The position numbers and the translations under genes are program-made. A stretch of DNA of 64,000 nucleotides from Oscillatoriales cyanobacterium. GTDB lineage: Bacteria; Cyanobacteriota; Cyanobacteriia; CACIAM-69d. Below the pieces are notes generated by a model. That model had not been told where the DNA came from. It did not search any database and saw only the letters and a program-made list of their open reading frames with translations. The stretch spans positions 62,001-126,000 of the forward strand of contig RDXB01000040.1 of assembly GCA_004292515.1 (NCBI GenBank), read 5' to 3'. Shown piece after piece: positions 26,102-35,530 of this stretch (its first letter is position 1; each line of letters opens with the position of its first letter).

Positions 26102-26752
26102 ATGGGAACGCTCAGACCACAATTTCGACAGCGATTTCGGCAGCGATTTCGGCAGCGATGGCAACTGCTATTCCACCCATCGGTTGAGCGTCAGGGACTA
26201 GCCCACCAAGCCCGCTACGGTCGATCGCCCGCGATCGCCGAGGCGGGTTTTACGCTGCTGGAACTGTTGGTGGTGTTGCTGTTGATTGGGGTGCTGGCCA
26301 GCATTGCCGCACCGGTTTGGCTGTCGTTTCTTGACAACCAGCGCTTGGCCCAGGCGCAGGATGGGGCTTTTCGAGCTTTGCGGGAGGCCCAAGCCAAGGG
26401 CCGCCAACGCAAGCGGGTTTGGGAGGCCTGTTTTCGCGATCGCAACAACCAAGTGGAATATTCGGTGCATCCCCGGGTGGGGAGTGGGGGTTGCGACAAT
26501 GCCAGTTGGCAGTCGCTCCTAGCGGAGGCCTCAGGGGCGGCGGGGGTGGCGATCGACCCAGCCAACACAACCTTGGCGAGCAAGGGAGAAGCCTACCGGA
26601 TGCAGTTTCAGGATAATGGCTGGTCGAATGGTCAGTTGGGACGGGTCACCTTTCAACTGCGGGGGCGCAATGACGCTCGCCGAAGTTGCACCTTTGTGTC
26701 CACGCTGCTTGGCGCGCTCCGGGGCGATCAGGACAAGGGTTGCCTGCGTTGA
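26102..26752 (+). CDS. Type IV pseudopilin (GspH/FimT-like)
   Basis: A 216-residue protein with a class III signal sequence: an unusually long charged leader (about 45 residues) ending in AEAG/FTLLELLVVLLLIGVLASIAAPVWLSFL, where the prepilin peptidase would cut after Gly and methylate Phe, with Glu at +5. The rest is a soluble head with four cysteines. Likely a minor pilin of the type IV pilus used for motility or DNA uptake. The leader contains a 12-bp coding repeat giving RFRQRFRQRFRQRW (26127-26160). The real start may be a later codon because the leader is longer than normal, but no other ATG lies before the motif. Confidence 0.85.
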   Translation: MGTLRPQFRQRFRQRFRQRWQLLFHPSVERQGLAHQARYGRSPAIAEAGFTLLELLVVLLLIGVLASIAAPVWLSFLDNQRLAQAQDGAFRALREAQAKGRQRKRVWEACFRDRNNQVEYSVHPRVGSGGCDNASWQSLLAEASGAAGVAIDPANTTLASKGEAYRMQFQDNGWSNGQLGRVTFQLRGRNDARRSCTFVSTLLGALRGDQDKGCLR

Positions 26753-26800
26753 GGGTTAATCAACGGTGGATCGATCCCTAGCCGTGATGGTTCTGGTCAA

Positions 26801-29596
26801 TCATTTCAAGTCCATCACAGCTAGGGTCAGATCGGCCGATCGCTCAATTTTGAACCCCAGTTTCTCGCAGAGGTGGCGCATGGCCGAATTGCCCGCCAGG
26901 ATTTCGCCCCGCAGCCGATCGAGCTGCTCATCGCGCGCTACCTGAATCAGTCGCTTCAGAATTTCCGTACCGAGACCCTGGTTTTGGGCCCGATCGCTGA
27001 TTAACAGGGCAAATTCCGCTTCATTGCCGCCGTGGAGTTTGCTGATCCGTCCCACACCCAAAATTTCGGAGGCACGATCGCCCCCGCGTGTCTCCACAAT
27101 GAGGGCTAGTTCGCGATCGTAGTCAATGAAGCAAATCCGCGAGAGGCGATCGTGACTGATCCGCTGGCTGAGTTTTAAGGCATGGAAATAGCGCAGATAC
27201 ACCGTTTGTTCCGACAGGGTTTCGTGGAACCGCACCAGGGGCGGCTCATCCTCCGGGCGAATCGGACGGATGGTGACGGGCGTGCCGTCGCGCAACTGCC
27301 AAGACCCAACATATTGGGTGGGGTAGGGGCGAATGGCGGGGCTGGGTAACTGACTCGGATCGGTGGCGGGCGCATGCAACAGCACTCGCGCATCCAGGGC
27401 CACCAGGGAGTTGCTTGCGCCCGACATCACCGGCTGCCCCATTTCCTTGACCAGCAGTGGGTTGATGTCGATTTCTTTGATCCAGGGTTGTTCAACTACC
27501 AACTGGCTAAACCGCACCAGCAAATGCTCTAGGGCCGTTAAGTCCACGGGTTGGCGACCGCGCACCCCTTGCAAGGCTTTGTAGATGCGGGTTTGCTCCA
27601 TCATCCGCCGGGCCAGGGTAGTGTTCAGCGGGGGCAATCCCAAGGCCCGATCGCGGAACACTTCCACCAACTGCCCGCCCAACCCAAACAACAACACGGG
27701 CCCAAATTGCGGATCGACGCTGCTGCCCAAAATCAGCTCGTAGCCGTCGAGCTTCAGCATGGGCTGCACTGTCACGCCTTGGAAATCCGCCGTGAGCGGT
27801 CGGCTGTGGCGATCGGGGCCGCGTTCCTCCCGTTGGCGGTTGGCGATCGCCACACCAGCCACGATCGCCAAATAGGCCCAGCGCACCTCATTGGCATTTT
27901 GCAAATTCAGCCGCACACCGCCCACGTCGGTTTTGTGAGTAATCGTTTCTGAATAGAGCTTCAGCACCACGGGATAGCCAATGTCGTTGGCAATTTCCAC
28001 CGCTTCTTCCAGCTTGGTGGCGATCCGGGTTTCCACGGTGGGAATGCCATAGGCCGCCAAAATTTGCTTGGCTTCAAATTCCGTCAGCAGGGTGCGGCCC
28101 AGGGATTGGGCTTGGCTGATGATGGCGGCGACGCGATCGCGATCAGGCTCCAGGCTGTAGCTACCGGCGATCGCGTTGGGGGTTTCGTAGAGGCCACGCA
28201 GGTTGTAGCTATAGCGCCACATGTAGTTGAACACTTTGGTGGCCGCATCGGGATAAGGCAGCGTGAAGATTCCCGCCCGATTCAGAATTTCCTCACCCGC
28301 TGCCACCGTGGCCCCGCCCATCCAACTGGCCAGGATTGGCTTGCCGCATTTGGCGTAGGGCTTCAGGCGCTCGGCAATTTGGGTGGGGTCGGTCATGGCC
28401 TGGGGGGTCAGGATCGTCAGCAGCCCGTCACCATTCGGATCGGCGGCAGCAATCTCCAAGGCCAAGGAATAGCGATCGGGATCGGCATCACCCAAAATAT
28501 CGATCGGGTTGCGGTGGCTCCAACTGTCGGGCAGCACTGCATCCAACCGCTCGATCGTCTCCGGGGCCAACTCCGCTAGCTCGCCCCCGCCAGACACCAC
28601 CTCATCGGCCGCCAACACACCCGGCCCGCCCGCATTGGTCAGCACGATCAGCTTTTTGCCCTTGGGACGTGGCTGCTTGGCCAGCACTTCAGTCATGTCA
28701 AACAGATCTTCGATCGTTTCGACCCGCAACACGCCCGATCGCCGAAAGGCCGCATCCAACACCGCATCGCTACCCGAGAGCGATCCCGTGTGGGAAGCGG
28801 CCGCCTGGGCCGCCGCCTCGGTGCGCCCCACCTTGATCGCAATAATCGGTTTTTGGAGGGCCACTTCCCGGGCCGCCGACAGGAAAGCGCGGGCATCACC
28901 GACGGATTCCATGTAAATCGCGATCGTGTGGGTGCGCGGATCATCACCCAAATATTCGATCAGGTCGCCCCAGCCCACATCCAGCATGGAACCGAGGGAC
29001 ACAAAGGAACTGAAGCCGACATTTTCTCGAAAGCTCCAGTCCAAAATTGCCGTACACATGGCCCCGCTTTGGCTCAAAAACGCCACATTCCCCGGCCGCG
29101 CCATCAAGCTGGCAAAGGTGGCATTCAGCCCCAATACCGGGTTCATCACGCCCAAACAGTTGGGGCCAATCACCCGCATTCGGTAGCGCCGGGCCTCGTT
29201 GAGCACCCGTCGTTCTAGTTCAATCCCGGCGGGGCCGACTTCTTTGAAGCCCGCTGACAGAATAATTGCCCCGCGCACGCCAGCCTTGCCGCAATCGCGC
29301 ATCAGGTCGGGCACGGTGGCCGCGGGCGTGGCAATCACGGCCAGGTCAACGGGTTCGGGCACATCGCTGATCGACCCATAGGCCCGAATGCCCATCACGT
29401 TCGATCGCTTGGGGTTAATGGGAAAGACGGTGCCACCGAAGGGATTTTGGATCAAATTCTTCAGCAATGTGCGCCCGACGCTGCCTTCGCGATCGGTTGC
29501 CCCAATCAGGGCCACGCTGCGGGGGCTAAAGATGGCATCAAGGGGATGGCGATCTCGGGGGAGCAAGGATTCGAGAACGACAGGAGCAACCGTCAT
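26801..29596 (-). CDS. Acyl-CoA synthetase (ADP-forming type) fused to a GNAT acetyltransferase (Pat-like)
   Basis: A 931-residue protein with four parts: CoA-binding domain ([22 protein letters not shown]) from about residue 20, succinyl-CoA ligase-like domain ([26 protein letters not shown]) to about 460, ATP-grasp domain ([24 protein letters not shown]) about 490-720, and a C-terminal GNAT domain ([25 protein letters not shown]) from about 760. This is the order of protein lysine acetyltransferases of the Pat/YfiQ type. In Pat the synthetase part is often inactive; here the phospho-His region SHTGS is present, so catalysis is possible. The start at ATG 29596 ([20 protein letters not shown]) is preferred over 29728 on family grounds. 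Confidence 0.88.
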   Translation of the reverse strand: MTVAPVVLESLLPRDRHPLDAIFSPRSVALIGATDREGSVGRTLLKNLIQNPFGGTVFPINPKRSNVMGIRAYGSISDVPEPVDLAVIATPAATVPDLMRDCGKAGVRGAIILSAGFKEVGPAGIELERRVLNEARRYRMRVIGPNCLGVMNPVLGLNATFASLMARPGNVAFLSQSGAMCTAILDWSFRENVGFSSFVSLGSMLDVGWGDLIEYLGDDPRTHTIAIYMESVGDARAFLSAAREVALQKPIIAIKVGRTEAAAQAAASHTGSLSGSDAVLDAAFRRSGVLRVETIEDLFDMTEVLAKQPRPKGKKLIVLTNAGGPGVLAADEVVSGGGELAELAPETIERLDAVLPDSWSHRNPIDILGDADPDRYSLALEIAAADPNGDGLLTILTPQAMTDPTQIAERLKPYAKCGKPILASWMGGATVAAGEEILNRAGIFTLPYPDAATKVFNYMWRYSYNLRGLYETPNAIAGSYSLEPDRDRVAAIISQAQSLGRTLLTEFEAKQILAAYGIPTVETRIATKLEEAVEIANDIGYPVVLKLYSETITHKTDVGGVRLNLQNANEVRWAYLAIVAGVAIANRQREERGPDRHSRPLTADFQGVTVQPMLKLDGYELILGSSVDPQFGPVLLFGLGGQLVEVFRDRALGLPPLNTTLARRMMEQTRIYKALQGVRGRQPVDLTALEHLLVRFSQLVVEQPWIKEIDINPLLVKEMGQPVMSGASNSLVALDARVLLHAPATDPSQLPSPAIRPYPTQYVGSWQLRDGTPVTIRPIRPEDEPPLVRFHETLSEQTVYLRYFHALKLSQRISHDRLSRICFIDYDRELALIVETRGGDRASEILGVGRISKLHGGNEAEFALLISDRAQNQGLGTEILKRLIQVARDEQLDRLRGEILAGNSAMRHLCEKLGFKIERSADLTLAVMDLK

Positions 29597-29846
29597 AGCC
29601 AGGGAACCTATGCAAAAACAACGAAGCCAACTGTTCCCCTGCGATTCACTTGTACGCGATCGCCCTGGGCTGAACTGGTTTCTACTTTCGATCTTGGCTC
29701 GACTTTTCCGAAAGCAGCTCGATCGCAAGAGTTTTTTCTAGACCTGGTCACCAAACGGCGAAATCGTGCTGGTGAGATCAGCGGCCGCAGGCTCAACACC
29801 CGAGGGATCGATCGACGGGGAACGGCCAGTTGGCAAACAAGCACCC

Positions 29847-29902
29847 ATAATCAATACATTAATCAATACATTGGTAATCAAGGCATTGGTAATCAATACG
29901 TC
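29847..29902. repeat. Short AT-rich direct repeats
   Basis: AATCAATACATT (twice) and GGTAATCAA(GG/TA)C (twice) form a small repeat cluster in the spacer between two divergent genes. Confidence 0.6.
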
Positions 29903-29997
29903 GGCTGATCCCACAAATCCCCCCAAAGGCGATCGCGGGCGATCGCGCGTTGGCTTGGGGTGGCTGGGGTGCTGGTTCCTCTCGCGGGTTGCGTTCC

Positions 29998-31329
29998 ATG
30001 CTAAAAATTTTGCACCTGTCGGATATCCACATGGGCAGTGGCTTCGGCCATGGGCGAATTGACCCGGCCACGGGCTGGAACACCCGGCTACTAGATTTTG
30101 CGGCGGCCCTAGAGCGCTGCATTGATCGGGCGATCGCGGAACCCGTAGACCTAGTGCTGTTTGGGGGGGATGCTTTTCCGAATGCTACGCCCCTGCCGAT
30201 GGTGCAAGAGGCCTTTGCGCGGCAGTTTCGCCGGTTGGCCGATGCTCGCATTCCCACCGTGTTGCTGGTGGGCAACCATGACCAGCATGCTCAGGGCGAA
30301 GGGGGCGCAAGTCTTTGTATTTACCGCACGCTGGGGGTTCCGGGCTTTGTGGTGGGCGACACCCTGACCACCCACCGGCTGGAAACCCCCCGCGGCCCGG
30401 TGCAGGTGTTGACCCTGCCTTGGCTGACCCGATCGGCGCTGCTAACCAAGCCGGAAACAGAGGGCATGTCCCTGGCAGAGGTGGGGGCGCTGCTGCTCGA
30501 TCGCTTACGGGCCGTGCTCGAAGGCGAAATCCGCAAACTCGATCCGACCATTCCGGCGATTTTGTTGGCGCATTTGATGAGCGATCGGGCGCGGTTTGGA
30601 GCCGAGCGGATGTTGGGCGTGGGCAAGGCCTTTGCGATTCCGTTGGATGCGATCGCCCGGCCCGAGTTCGACTATGTGGCCCTGGGCCATGTGCACAAGC
30701 ACCAAAACCTGAACCCCAGCAACGAACCGGCAGTGGTCTATCCCGGCAGCATCGAGCGGGTGGACTTCAGCGAAGAAGATGAAGAAAAAGGCTATGTGAT
30801 GGTGACGATCGGGCCGGGCAATCGGGGCGATCGCGCCACCCAGTGGGAATTTTGCCCGCTCCCGGCCCGGCGTTTTTGTACCTTGCGGGTGGACTTGTCC
30901 GAAAGTGCCGACCCCTTGGCAGCCTTGCTGAAGGCGATCGACCCGGCCAAAGTCACCGAGGCGGTGGTGCGCGTGGTCTATCGGGTGCGGGCGGAACAAC
31001 TCCACCAAATTGAGCTGGCCACGGTGCGCGATCGGCTCGACTTGGCCCACAGCTACAACCTGCAAGCGGAACTGGTCAGCCAACTGGCCCGACCCCGCTT
31101 GCCGGACATGGACGCGAGCCGCCTCGATCCGCTGGTGGCCCTCGAAGCTTACTTGGGGGAGCGATCGGACTTGCGGGGCATCGCCGCCGACATGATTGAA
31201 GCGGCCCGCGACTTGCTGGGCTATGCCAGCCCGATCTTGGAAGTGGAGCTACCGGAACCCGCTGCCCCCGAGACCATCGAACCGGAAACCGACCCCACGG
31301 AGCGATCGGGTCAACTGCGCTTGTTGTAG
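29998..31329 (+). CDS. sbcD: SbcD-like DNA double-strand nuclease subunit
   Basis: A 443-residue metallophosphoesterase of the SbcD/Mre11 class. Metal-binding motifs: LHLSDIHMG at residues 5-13, LVLFGGDAFPNA, VLLVGNHDQ, LLAHLMS and ALGHVHKHQ. The C-terminal part has the capping domain and an acidic Pro/Glu tail (ELPEPAAPETIEPETDPTERS). It would work with the ATPase SbcC on hairpins and blocked DNA ends; sbcC is not in this window. ATG 29998 begins directly at the domain; the frame open from 29950 adds 16 unlikely residues. Confidence 0.9.
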   Translation: MLKILHLSDIHMGSGFGHGRIDPATGWNTRLLDFAAALERCIDRAIAEPVDLVLFGGDAFPNATPLPMVQEAFARQFRRLADARIPTVLLVGNHDQHAQGEGGASLCIYRTLGVPGFVVGDTLTTHRLETPRGPVQVLTLPWLTRSALLTKPETEGMSLAEVGALLLDRLRAVLEGEIRKLDPTIPAILLAHLMSDRARFGAERMLGVGKAFAIPLDAIARPEFDYVALGHVHKHQNLNPSNEPAVVYPGSIERVDFSEEDEEKGYVMVTIGPGNRGDRATQWEFCPLPARRFCTLRVDLSESADPLAALLKAIDPAKVTEAVVRVVYRVRAEQLHQIELATVRDRLDLAHSYNLQAELVSQLARPRLPDMDASRLDPLVALEAYLGERSDLRGIAADMIEAARDLLGYASPILEVELPEPAAPETIEPETDPTERSGQLRLL

Positions 31330-31379
31330 ATGTGATTGTTATAAATGTGATTGCTATAAAGACTGATTAGCGAGACTAA

Positions 31380-31598
31380 TTAGCGTGGGGCGCGCGTCCA
31401 ACCGGCGGCGACGGCTTCCGCTTCCGTGCAGAACCAGCGCTCACCCCGGGACGGGTCGATCACGGTGCGATCGTAGTCCTGCATCCCAGGGACGTGATAG
31501 AGTCGCCGGCCAGTGCTTTGGCCGCTACCAGCTTGGGAAATGTTGCCCTTGATGGGACAGTTGGGATCGGGCGGCGTGGCCGATCGACCATATGCCAA
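31380..31598 (-). CDS. Small protein with a 'sunset'-type C-terminal nuclease tail domain
   Basis: A 72-residue protein. CPIKGNISQAGSGQSTGRRLYHVPGMQDYDRTVID, with ERWFCTEAEAVAAGWTRA at the end, is the small domain found at the C-terminus of many thermonuclease-like and other secreted bacterial proteins. Here it stands alone; no nuclease text lies upstream, since the frame meets a stop. The only available start is TTG 31598 (or CTG further up). It may be a remnant of a larger gene or a real mini-protein. The conserved Cys pair and YHVPG motif are intact. Confidence 0.65.
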   Translation of the reverse strand: MAYGRSATPPDPNCPIKGNISQAGSGQSTGRRLYHVPGMQDYDRTVIDPSRGERWFCTEAEAVAAGWTRAPR

Positions 31599-31741
31599 CA
31601 GCCGCGCCGTTTGGGGGAGTTGTTAAGATCGGGGGCGATCGGGCGATCGAGCTGGCGAATCCCTTGGGCACAGACCTTGCCTCTCGCCCGTCAGTTGTCC
31701 GATGCTGTCCTTACGTATTCCGATCGACTTTAAGGCTATTC

Positions 31742-32233
31742 ATGAAAGCTCCATTGCGTTTTGCTGCGATCGCCTGTGGGCTGATGCCCCTAGTGCTAGC
31801 CCCCGGTTCAGCCCAAGCCAACGAGTACGATCGCTGCGTGCGCGATCTGCAAGACTCCAACATCAGCGCCGACTTAATCGCCAGTTCCTGTGCCTACGTG
31901 TTGCACCCCGATGAGCTAGGGGCCTGTGTCGATCGCATTGACGATCGCACCGAAATTCCCGCCGAAGCTGCCCTCAAAACCTGTCGCCAAGCCCGCCGCC
32001 CGATCGAAACGGCCAACTGCGTCGTCAGCATCACCCACCTAGGCTCCGTCGATGGCGATGCGGTGCTCGACCATTGCCGCCGCAGTTTGTTGCCCGAGCG
32101 GTTTGCCCGTTGCGTCAGCGCCCTGAATGGTCGTGCCAACATTACCGACACCGCCATCGCCATGGGGCAATGCATTGATGGGCGCGATCGCCCCCGCGAT
32201 ATGTATCCCGAATATCCGCGATCGGGCAATTAG
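31742..32233 (+). CDS. Secreted cysteine-rich protein of unknown function
   Basis: A 163-residue protein. A Sec signal peptide (MKAPLRFAAIACGLMPLVLAPGSAQA/NEYD) precedes a mature part with ten cysteines at regular distances, each in a short helical unit such as YDRCVRDLQDSNISADLIASSCAYVLHPDELGACVDRI and RFARCVSALNGR. This gives three to four similar repeats of about 35 residues, probably held by disulphides in the periplasm. I do not recognise the family. The longest frame starts at 31592, but ATG 31742 starts the signal peptide. Divergent from the sunset-domain gene. Confidence 0.7.
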   Translation: MKAPLRFAAIACGLMPLVLAPGSAQANEYDRCVRDLQDSNISADLIASSCAYVLHPDELGACVDRIDDRTEIPAEAALKTCRQARRPIETANCVVSITHLGSVDGDAVLDHCRRSLLPERFARCVSALNGRANITDTAIAMGQCIDGRDRPRDMYPEYPRSGN

Positions 32234-32316
32234 CACAGCCAGATTGCCCAGCCCGTTACCCAACCCATTGCCCCACCAGCAATTATTAGTAGCTGCTTAG
32301 TAGCTGCCCAAGGTGT

Positions 32317-32715
32317 TTACTCGCTGCGGCCAACCAGCTTGGGCATGGGTGGGGCCACGGGCAACAGGTTGGCATCCTTCGTCACAATATGACCCACATA
32401 AAATGCCCCCGCTTCAATGTTCAGGGCACTGGCTACCACATCCCCTTCAAGACGTGATGTGCGAGTGAGGGTTAGGCTGCCCTCAGCGACAATGCTGGCT
32501 TTGATGGAGCCATGCACAATAATGTTGCCCGCTTTGACTTCGGGCCCTTCAATGCCGCCGGAAGCAGAAACCTCCAAGTCACCGTTCACCTCAACGGTTC
32601 CACGCACCAATCCATCAACACGCAATCCCCCTTGGACGCGCAGATTGCCTTGAAAATCGCTGCCCTCGGCTAGGTACGTGATGGATGCTACGGTTTTTTT
32701 AGAACGTCCAAACAT
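32317..32715 (-). CDS. Bactofilin (polymer-forming cytoskeletal protein)
   Basis: A 132-residue protein. MFGRSKKTVASITYLAEGSDFQGNL leads into the beta-helical bactofilin core: VQGGLRVDGLVRGTVEVNGDLEVSASGGIEGPEVKAGNIIVHGSIKASIVAEGSLTLTRTSRLEGDV. Bactofilins polymerise without nucleotide and organise membranes, cell shape or pili. The short basic N-terminus could bind membrane. ATG 32715 is preferred; the frame open from 32817 adds unlike sequence. A single gene with no partner visible. Confidence 0.9.
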   Translation of the reverse strand: MFGRSKKTVASITYLAEGSDFQGNLRVQGGLRVDGLVRGTVEVNGDLEVSASGGIEGPEVKAGNIIVHGSIKASIVAEGSLTLTRTSRLEGDVVASALNIEAGAFYVGHIVTKDANLLPVAPPMPKLVGRSE

Positions 32716-33015
32716 GGGTTGACTCCAAAAGAATTGCGATCGAATGCCCCCCTGCTTTCCTCCCACGATCGCGATCGAGTGACGCGAAAACTTTGATGCT
32801 TGTGACCCATCAATCATGAATCAACAATGACAGAACTGAGCATAAAATCCATTCAGTTCACGAAATATTCTCATCCTATGAGCTTGGTCAATTGGTAGTG
32901 GCCCATCACGCAATAGTCTACAGATCAGGGATAGATTCGATACTGTCTTTCCCCCTATTCATACCCAAACCCACTCAAGAATTACAGCTTTTACCTTGCT
33001 CAATAAGTACATCAG

Positions 33016-33100
33016 TCTGTAGGGTGAATGTTTCCCACCTAACCGATGGCTCCATAGCATATTTGATATGATGCACCAATTGTTTTAGGTAAAGGCTGTT
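33016..33100 (+). repeat. Dispersed GTAGGGTG-type repeat, decayed copy
   Basis: GTAGGGTGAATGTTTCCCACC..GGCTCCATAGCATATTTGATATGATGCACCAATTG matches in order the copy at 43974-44099 and, reversed, the copy at 34650-34745. Confidence 0.6.
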
Positions 33101-33230
33101 TCTGTTTTTTGTTGGAATCAATAGCTTGAAGGTAGTTTTGATGGATGGTCACTGACCAATATGGCTTCCAAGCGAGGAATGGTCAATTGTTGAGATGATT
33201 GGTTTTTAAGGTGTGTTTTTGGGCAGATGC

Positions 33231-33282
33231 TAGATCTATTAGCCAGATCTATTAGCTAGATCTATCAGCCGGATCTATCAGA
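33231..33282. repeat. 13-bp tandem repeat, four copies
   Basis: (T/C)(A/G)GATCTAT(T/C)AGC is repeated at 33231, 33244, 33257 and 33270. Non-coding. Confidence 0.85.
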
Positions 33283-33609
33283 TGGTGTTGATCATTGCTG
33301 CTAGGGGTTCTAATTTACCTAGCAGTATGACAATTTTCAACGAAATGGCCCGATCGAGGATGATGGGTTAGACGCATCATTGGACACTTCATCGAATGTT
33401 CATCTCACGATCGAGATCGATTATCGACCCCGATCGCCGGCCCGATCACCGATCTCGATCATTCCCCATCCATCGATAATAATTCGCATAATTCGCTGAC
33501 CGTGCCTTAACCGATCGCCGACCCAGCACCGACCGATCATCACCCGATCGCCAACCAATCACCAACTAGTTACCCACTAATCCATGGCTCACTGACCACC
33601 AGCAGACCT

Positions 33610-34626
33610 ATGATGCCGAATCGCTTGCCCAATACTGAACCACTACCGCGATCGCCCCTGCCGAACTGGCCTTGGCGGCTGGGTTGTGCGGTCTGGTCAT
33701 ATCCCGGCTGGGTTGGCTCGGTCTATCCTGCCAAAACCAGCGGACAACAGGCCCTACGCTGCTATGGCGATCGGTTTTGGGCGGTGGAGGGCAACACGAC
33801 CTTCTATGGTGTGCCATCGGCGGAAACGGTATGCCGCTGGGGAACTTTAGTGCCCGATGGCTTTCAGTTTTGCTTGAAGTTGCCCAGGGATATTACTCAC
33901 ATGGGGCCGCTGGTCGATCGCCTGCCGGCCGCGTTGGCCTTTGCGGAGCGGGCGGCTGAACTGGGCGATCGCCGGGGCCCGATGTTTGCACAGTTGCCCC
34001 CTAGCTATGGGCCCAAGCAGGGCCAGGATCTTCGCGAGTTCCTGGCCCTGTGGCGGCGATCGACTGATGCGGCCCTCGCTTTGGAAGTGCGCCACCGTGA
34101 GTGGTTTTTGCCCCAGTGGCGCGATCGGCTCAACCAGTGGCTGCGGGAGTGGGATGTGGGGCGGGTGGTGTTGGACACGCGCCCAATTTATCGGGGCATT
34201 GACCTAGTGCAAGCCGACCCCCAAGCCCAATCCCAGCGGCGCAAACCGGAGTTACCGCTCCATGCTTGCATTACGGCGGACTATGCCTTGGTGCGGTTTA
34301 TTTCTCACCCAGAACTGGAGCGGAATCAAGCTTATCTTCAGGAATGGTGCGATCGCCTAGTGCGCTGGTTCGATCGCGGGATTCGGGTATATTTTTTTGT
34401 GCATTGCCCGATCGAGGATCACTCGCCCCACACGGCCTGCGTTTTGCAAGCCATGCTCGAAGCGGCTGTGGCGGCGGCAGGAATGGCGATCGCTCCGTTG
34501 CCGTGGAACCAACTCAGCGCGGCTGCGGCTGACCAGTCGGCGGTGGCTCCGGTGAATTTGCTGGATCTGTTGGCGGCGGGGGACGGAGAGCGCGATCGCC
34601 CATCATCCGCCAGCACCATTCCATAA
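33610..34626 (+). CDS. DUF72 (YecE-like) family protein
   Basis: A 338-residue TIM-barrel-like protein. RLGCAVWSYPGWVGSVYPAKTS is the family start, then FWAVEGNTTFYGVPSAETV, LPRDITHM, MFAQLPPSYG and ALEVRHREWF, ending with the FVHCPIEDHSP segment. The biochemical function of the DUF72 family is not known. An 18-residue C-terminal extension after LLDLLAAG is low in conservation. It starts at ATG 33610 or the next ATG 33613; the ribosome-binding site is weak. Confidence 0.88.
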   Translation: MMPNRLPNTEPLPRSPLPNWPWRLGCAVWSYPGWVGSVYPAKTSGQQALRCYGDRFWAVEGNTTFYGVPSAETVCRWGTLVPDGFQFCLKLPRDITHMGPLVDRLPAALAFAERAAELGDRRGPMFAQLPPSYGPKQGQDLREFLALWRRSTDAALALEVRHREWFLPQWRDRLNQWLREWDVGRVVLDTRPIYRGIDLVQADPQAQSQRRKPELPLHACITADYALVRFISHPELERNQAYLQEWCDRLVRWFDRGIRVYFFVHCPIEDHSPHTACVLQAMLEAAVAAAGMAIAPLPWNQLSAAAADQSAVAPVNLLDLLAAGDGERDRPSSASTIP

Positions 34627-34649
34627 CGCGCGATCGCCCACCACTCAAG

Positions 34650-34745
34650 CTACAGCTTTTATGTCAAACGATTGGTACATCAGATCGCAGAGGCGATGAA
34701 GCTGTTAGTCGATGGGTATTGCCCACCCTACGGGCTGCTGTACTA
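34650..34745 (-). repeat. Dispersed GTAGGGTGGGC-type repeat
   Basis: On the minus strand it reads GTAGGGTGGGCAATACCCATC, then GACTAACAGCTTCATCGCCTCTGCGATCTGATGTACCAAT, close to the copy at 43974-44099. It lies after the DUF72 gene. Confidence 0.75.
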
Positions 34746-34897
34746 CGATTCACAATCTATCTAGAACCCAGATTCACGATCTATCTAGAATCCAGATTTC
34801 AGATTGCATCTAGAGTTCAGCATTCATCCAGAATCTAGAGCCACGGACATTCAACCAGTTTGGTTACCAAAACCGATCGCGCCGCAGACTAGCAAAT

Positions 34898-35068
34898 CTA
34901 CATTAAACCCGTGCGATCGACCAGCAGGGCCACACCCGCCGAAAAAGCGGTGATGCCCATTGCCACCCAGGGACTTTGACCAAAGGCAACCGCAAAGGAA
35001 ACGGCAACGCCTGCACCAACAGCCGCTGCGATCGCGCCGGAAACCAAATTCTTATCGTCAGGATTCAT
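34898..35068 (-). CDS. Small membrane protein, two predicted helices
   Basis: A 56-residue protein: MNPDDKNLVSGAIAAAVGAG, VAVSFAVAFGQSPWVAMGIT, AFSAGVALLVDRTGLM. Two glycine/alanine-rich membrane segments are separated by a short turn. I do not recognise it. ATG 35068 has AAGG eight to eleven bases upstream; the frame is open to 35203 but the added part is unlike protein. Function unknown. Confidence 0.55.
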   Translation of the reverse strand: MNPDDKNLVSGAIAAAVGAGVAVSFAVAFGQSPWVAMGITAFSAGVALLVDRTGLM

Positions 35069-35151
35069 GGTGTTTACCTTGGGGAGTTTGTTAGATGCGT
35101 TAGGGTTATGAACTGAATAAAAACTGTTAATCAATTTTGCGTCTCCCCAAA

Positions 35152-35343
35152 CTACCATCCCCCCCCAGGGGTTTGCATGTGGCCTGGGTGATCTTGCAAC
35201 CAAGCTTTAATCTTGTTGAGATTTCTTGAATTTTCGCGATAAAAATTCACAGGTTGTGCGAGCAAAGTTCCCACGTGGAAGCGGCGATCGATGGCGTTAA
35301 CGAGAATCACGCCCATAAAAAATGAGGCGAGCCACTGACTCAC
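35152..35343 (-). CDS. Possible small protein with a hydrophobic N-terminus
   Basis: A 63-codon frame: MSQWLASFFMGVILVNAIDRRF, then a basic/polar tail ending HPGHMQTPGGGW. It lies upstream of the 56-residue membrane protein on the same strand and next to the family A element at 35384. No family known; it may be spurious. Confidence 0.3.
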   Translation of the reverse strand: MSQWLASFFMGVILVNAIDRRFHVGTLLAQPVNFYRENSRNLNKIKAWLQDHPGHMQTPGGGW

Positions 35344-35383
35344 CCCACTCGTTATTGAACAATCACCCCAACCAACTTGGGCT

Positions 35384-35530
35384 TAGGGTGTGTCATCAGA
35401 TTCGATTGATTGGGGTTGAAATGATTAATTTTCCTAGCCCAACCGCCCCAGACAAGGGGCTTAAGCCCCTTGCTCCTCACGATCAAGCAACGCAAGAATC
35501 GGGGTTTCAGGGATTTGATAACAGCCCCTA
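35384..35530 (-). mobile_element. Family A element (MITE), nearly complete, 147 bp
   Basis: The ends TAGGGTGTGTCATCA and TGATAACAGCCCCTA are imperfect inverted repeats beginning with TA. The perfect palindrome CAAGGGGCTTAAGCCCCTTG is at 35453-35472. Read on the minus strand, it aligns end to end with the copy at 42816. The right end supplies the TAG stop of the RNase II/R gene (35528-35530). No coding capacity. Confidence 0.88.

Larger units (their letters stand above)
32716..33609. other. Non-coding region, about 0.9 kb, with several repeats
   Basis: No gene recognised. It holds a decayed GTAGGGTG-type dispersed repeat (33016-33100), four 13-bp repeats (33231-33282), and at 33400-33600 a stretch of short words such as CCGATCACCGATC and CCGATCGCCGACC. 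Part is clearly AT-richer than the genes. Confidence 0.6.
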
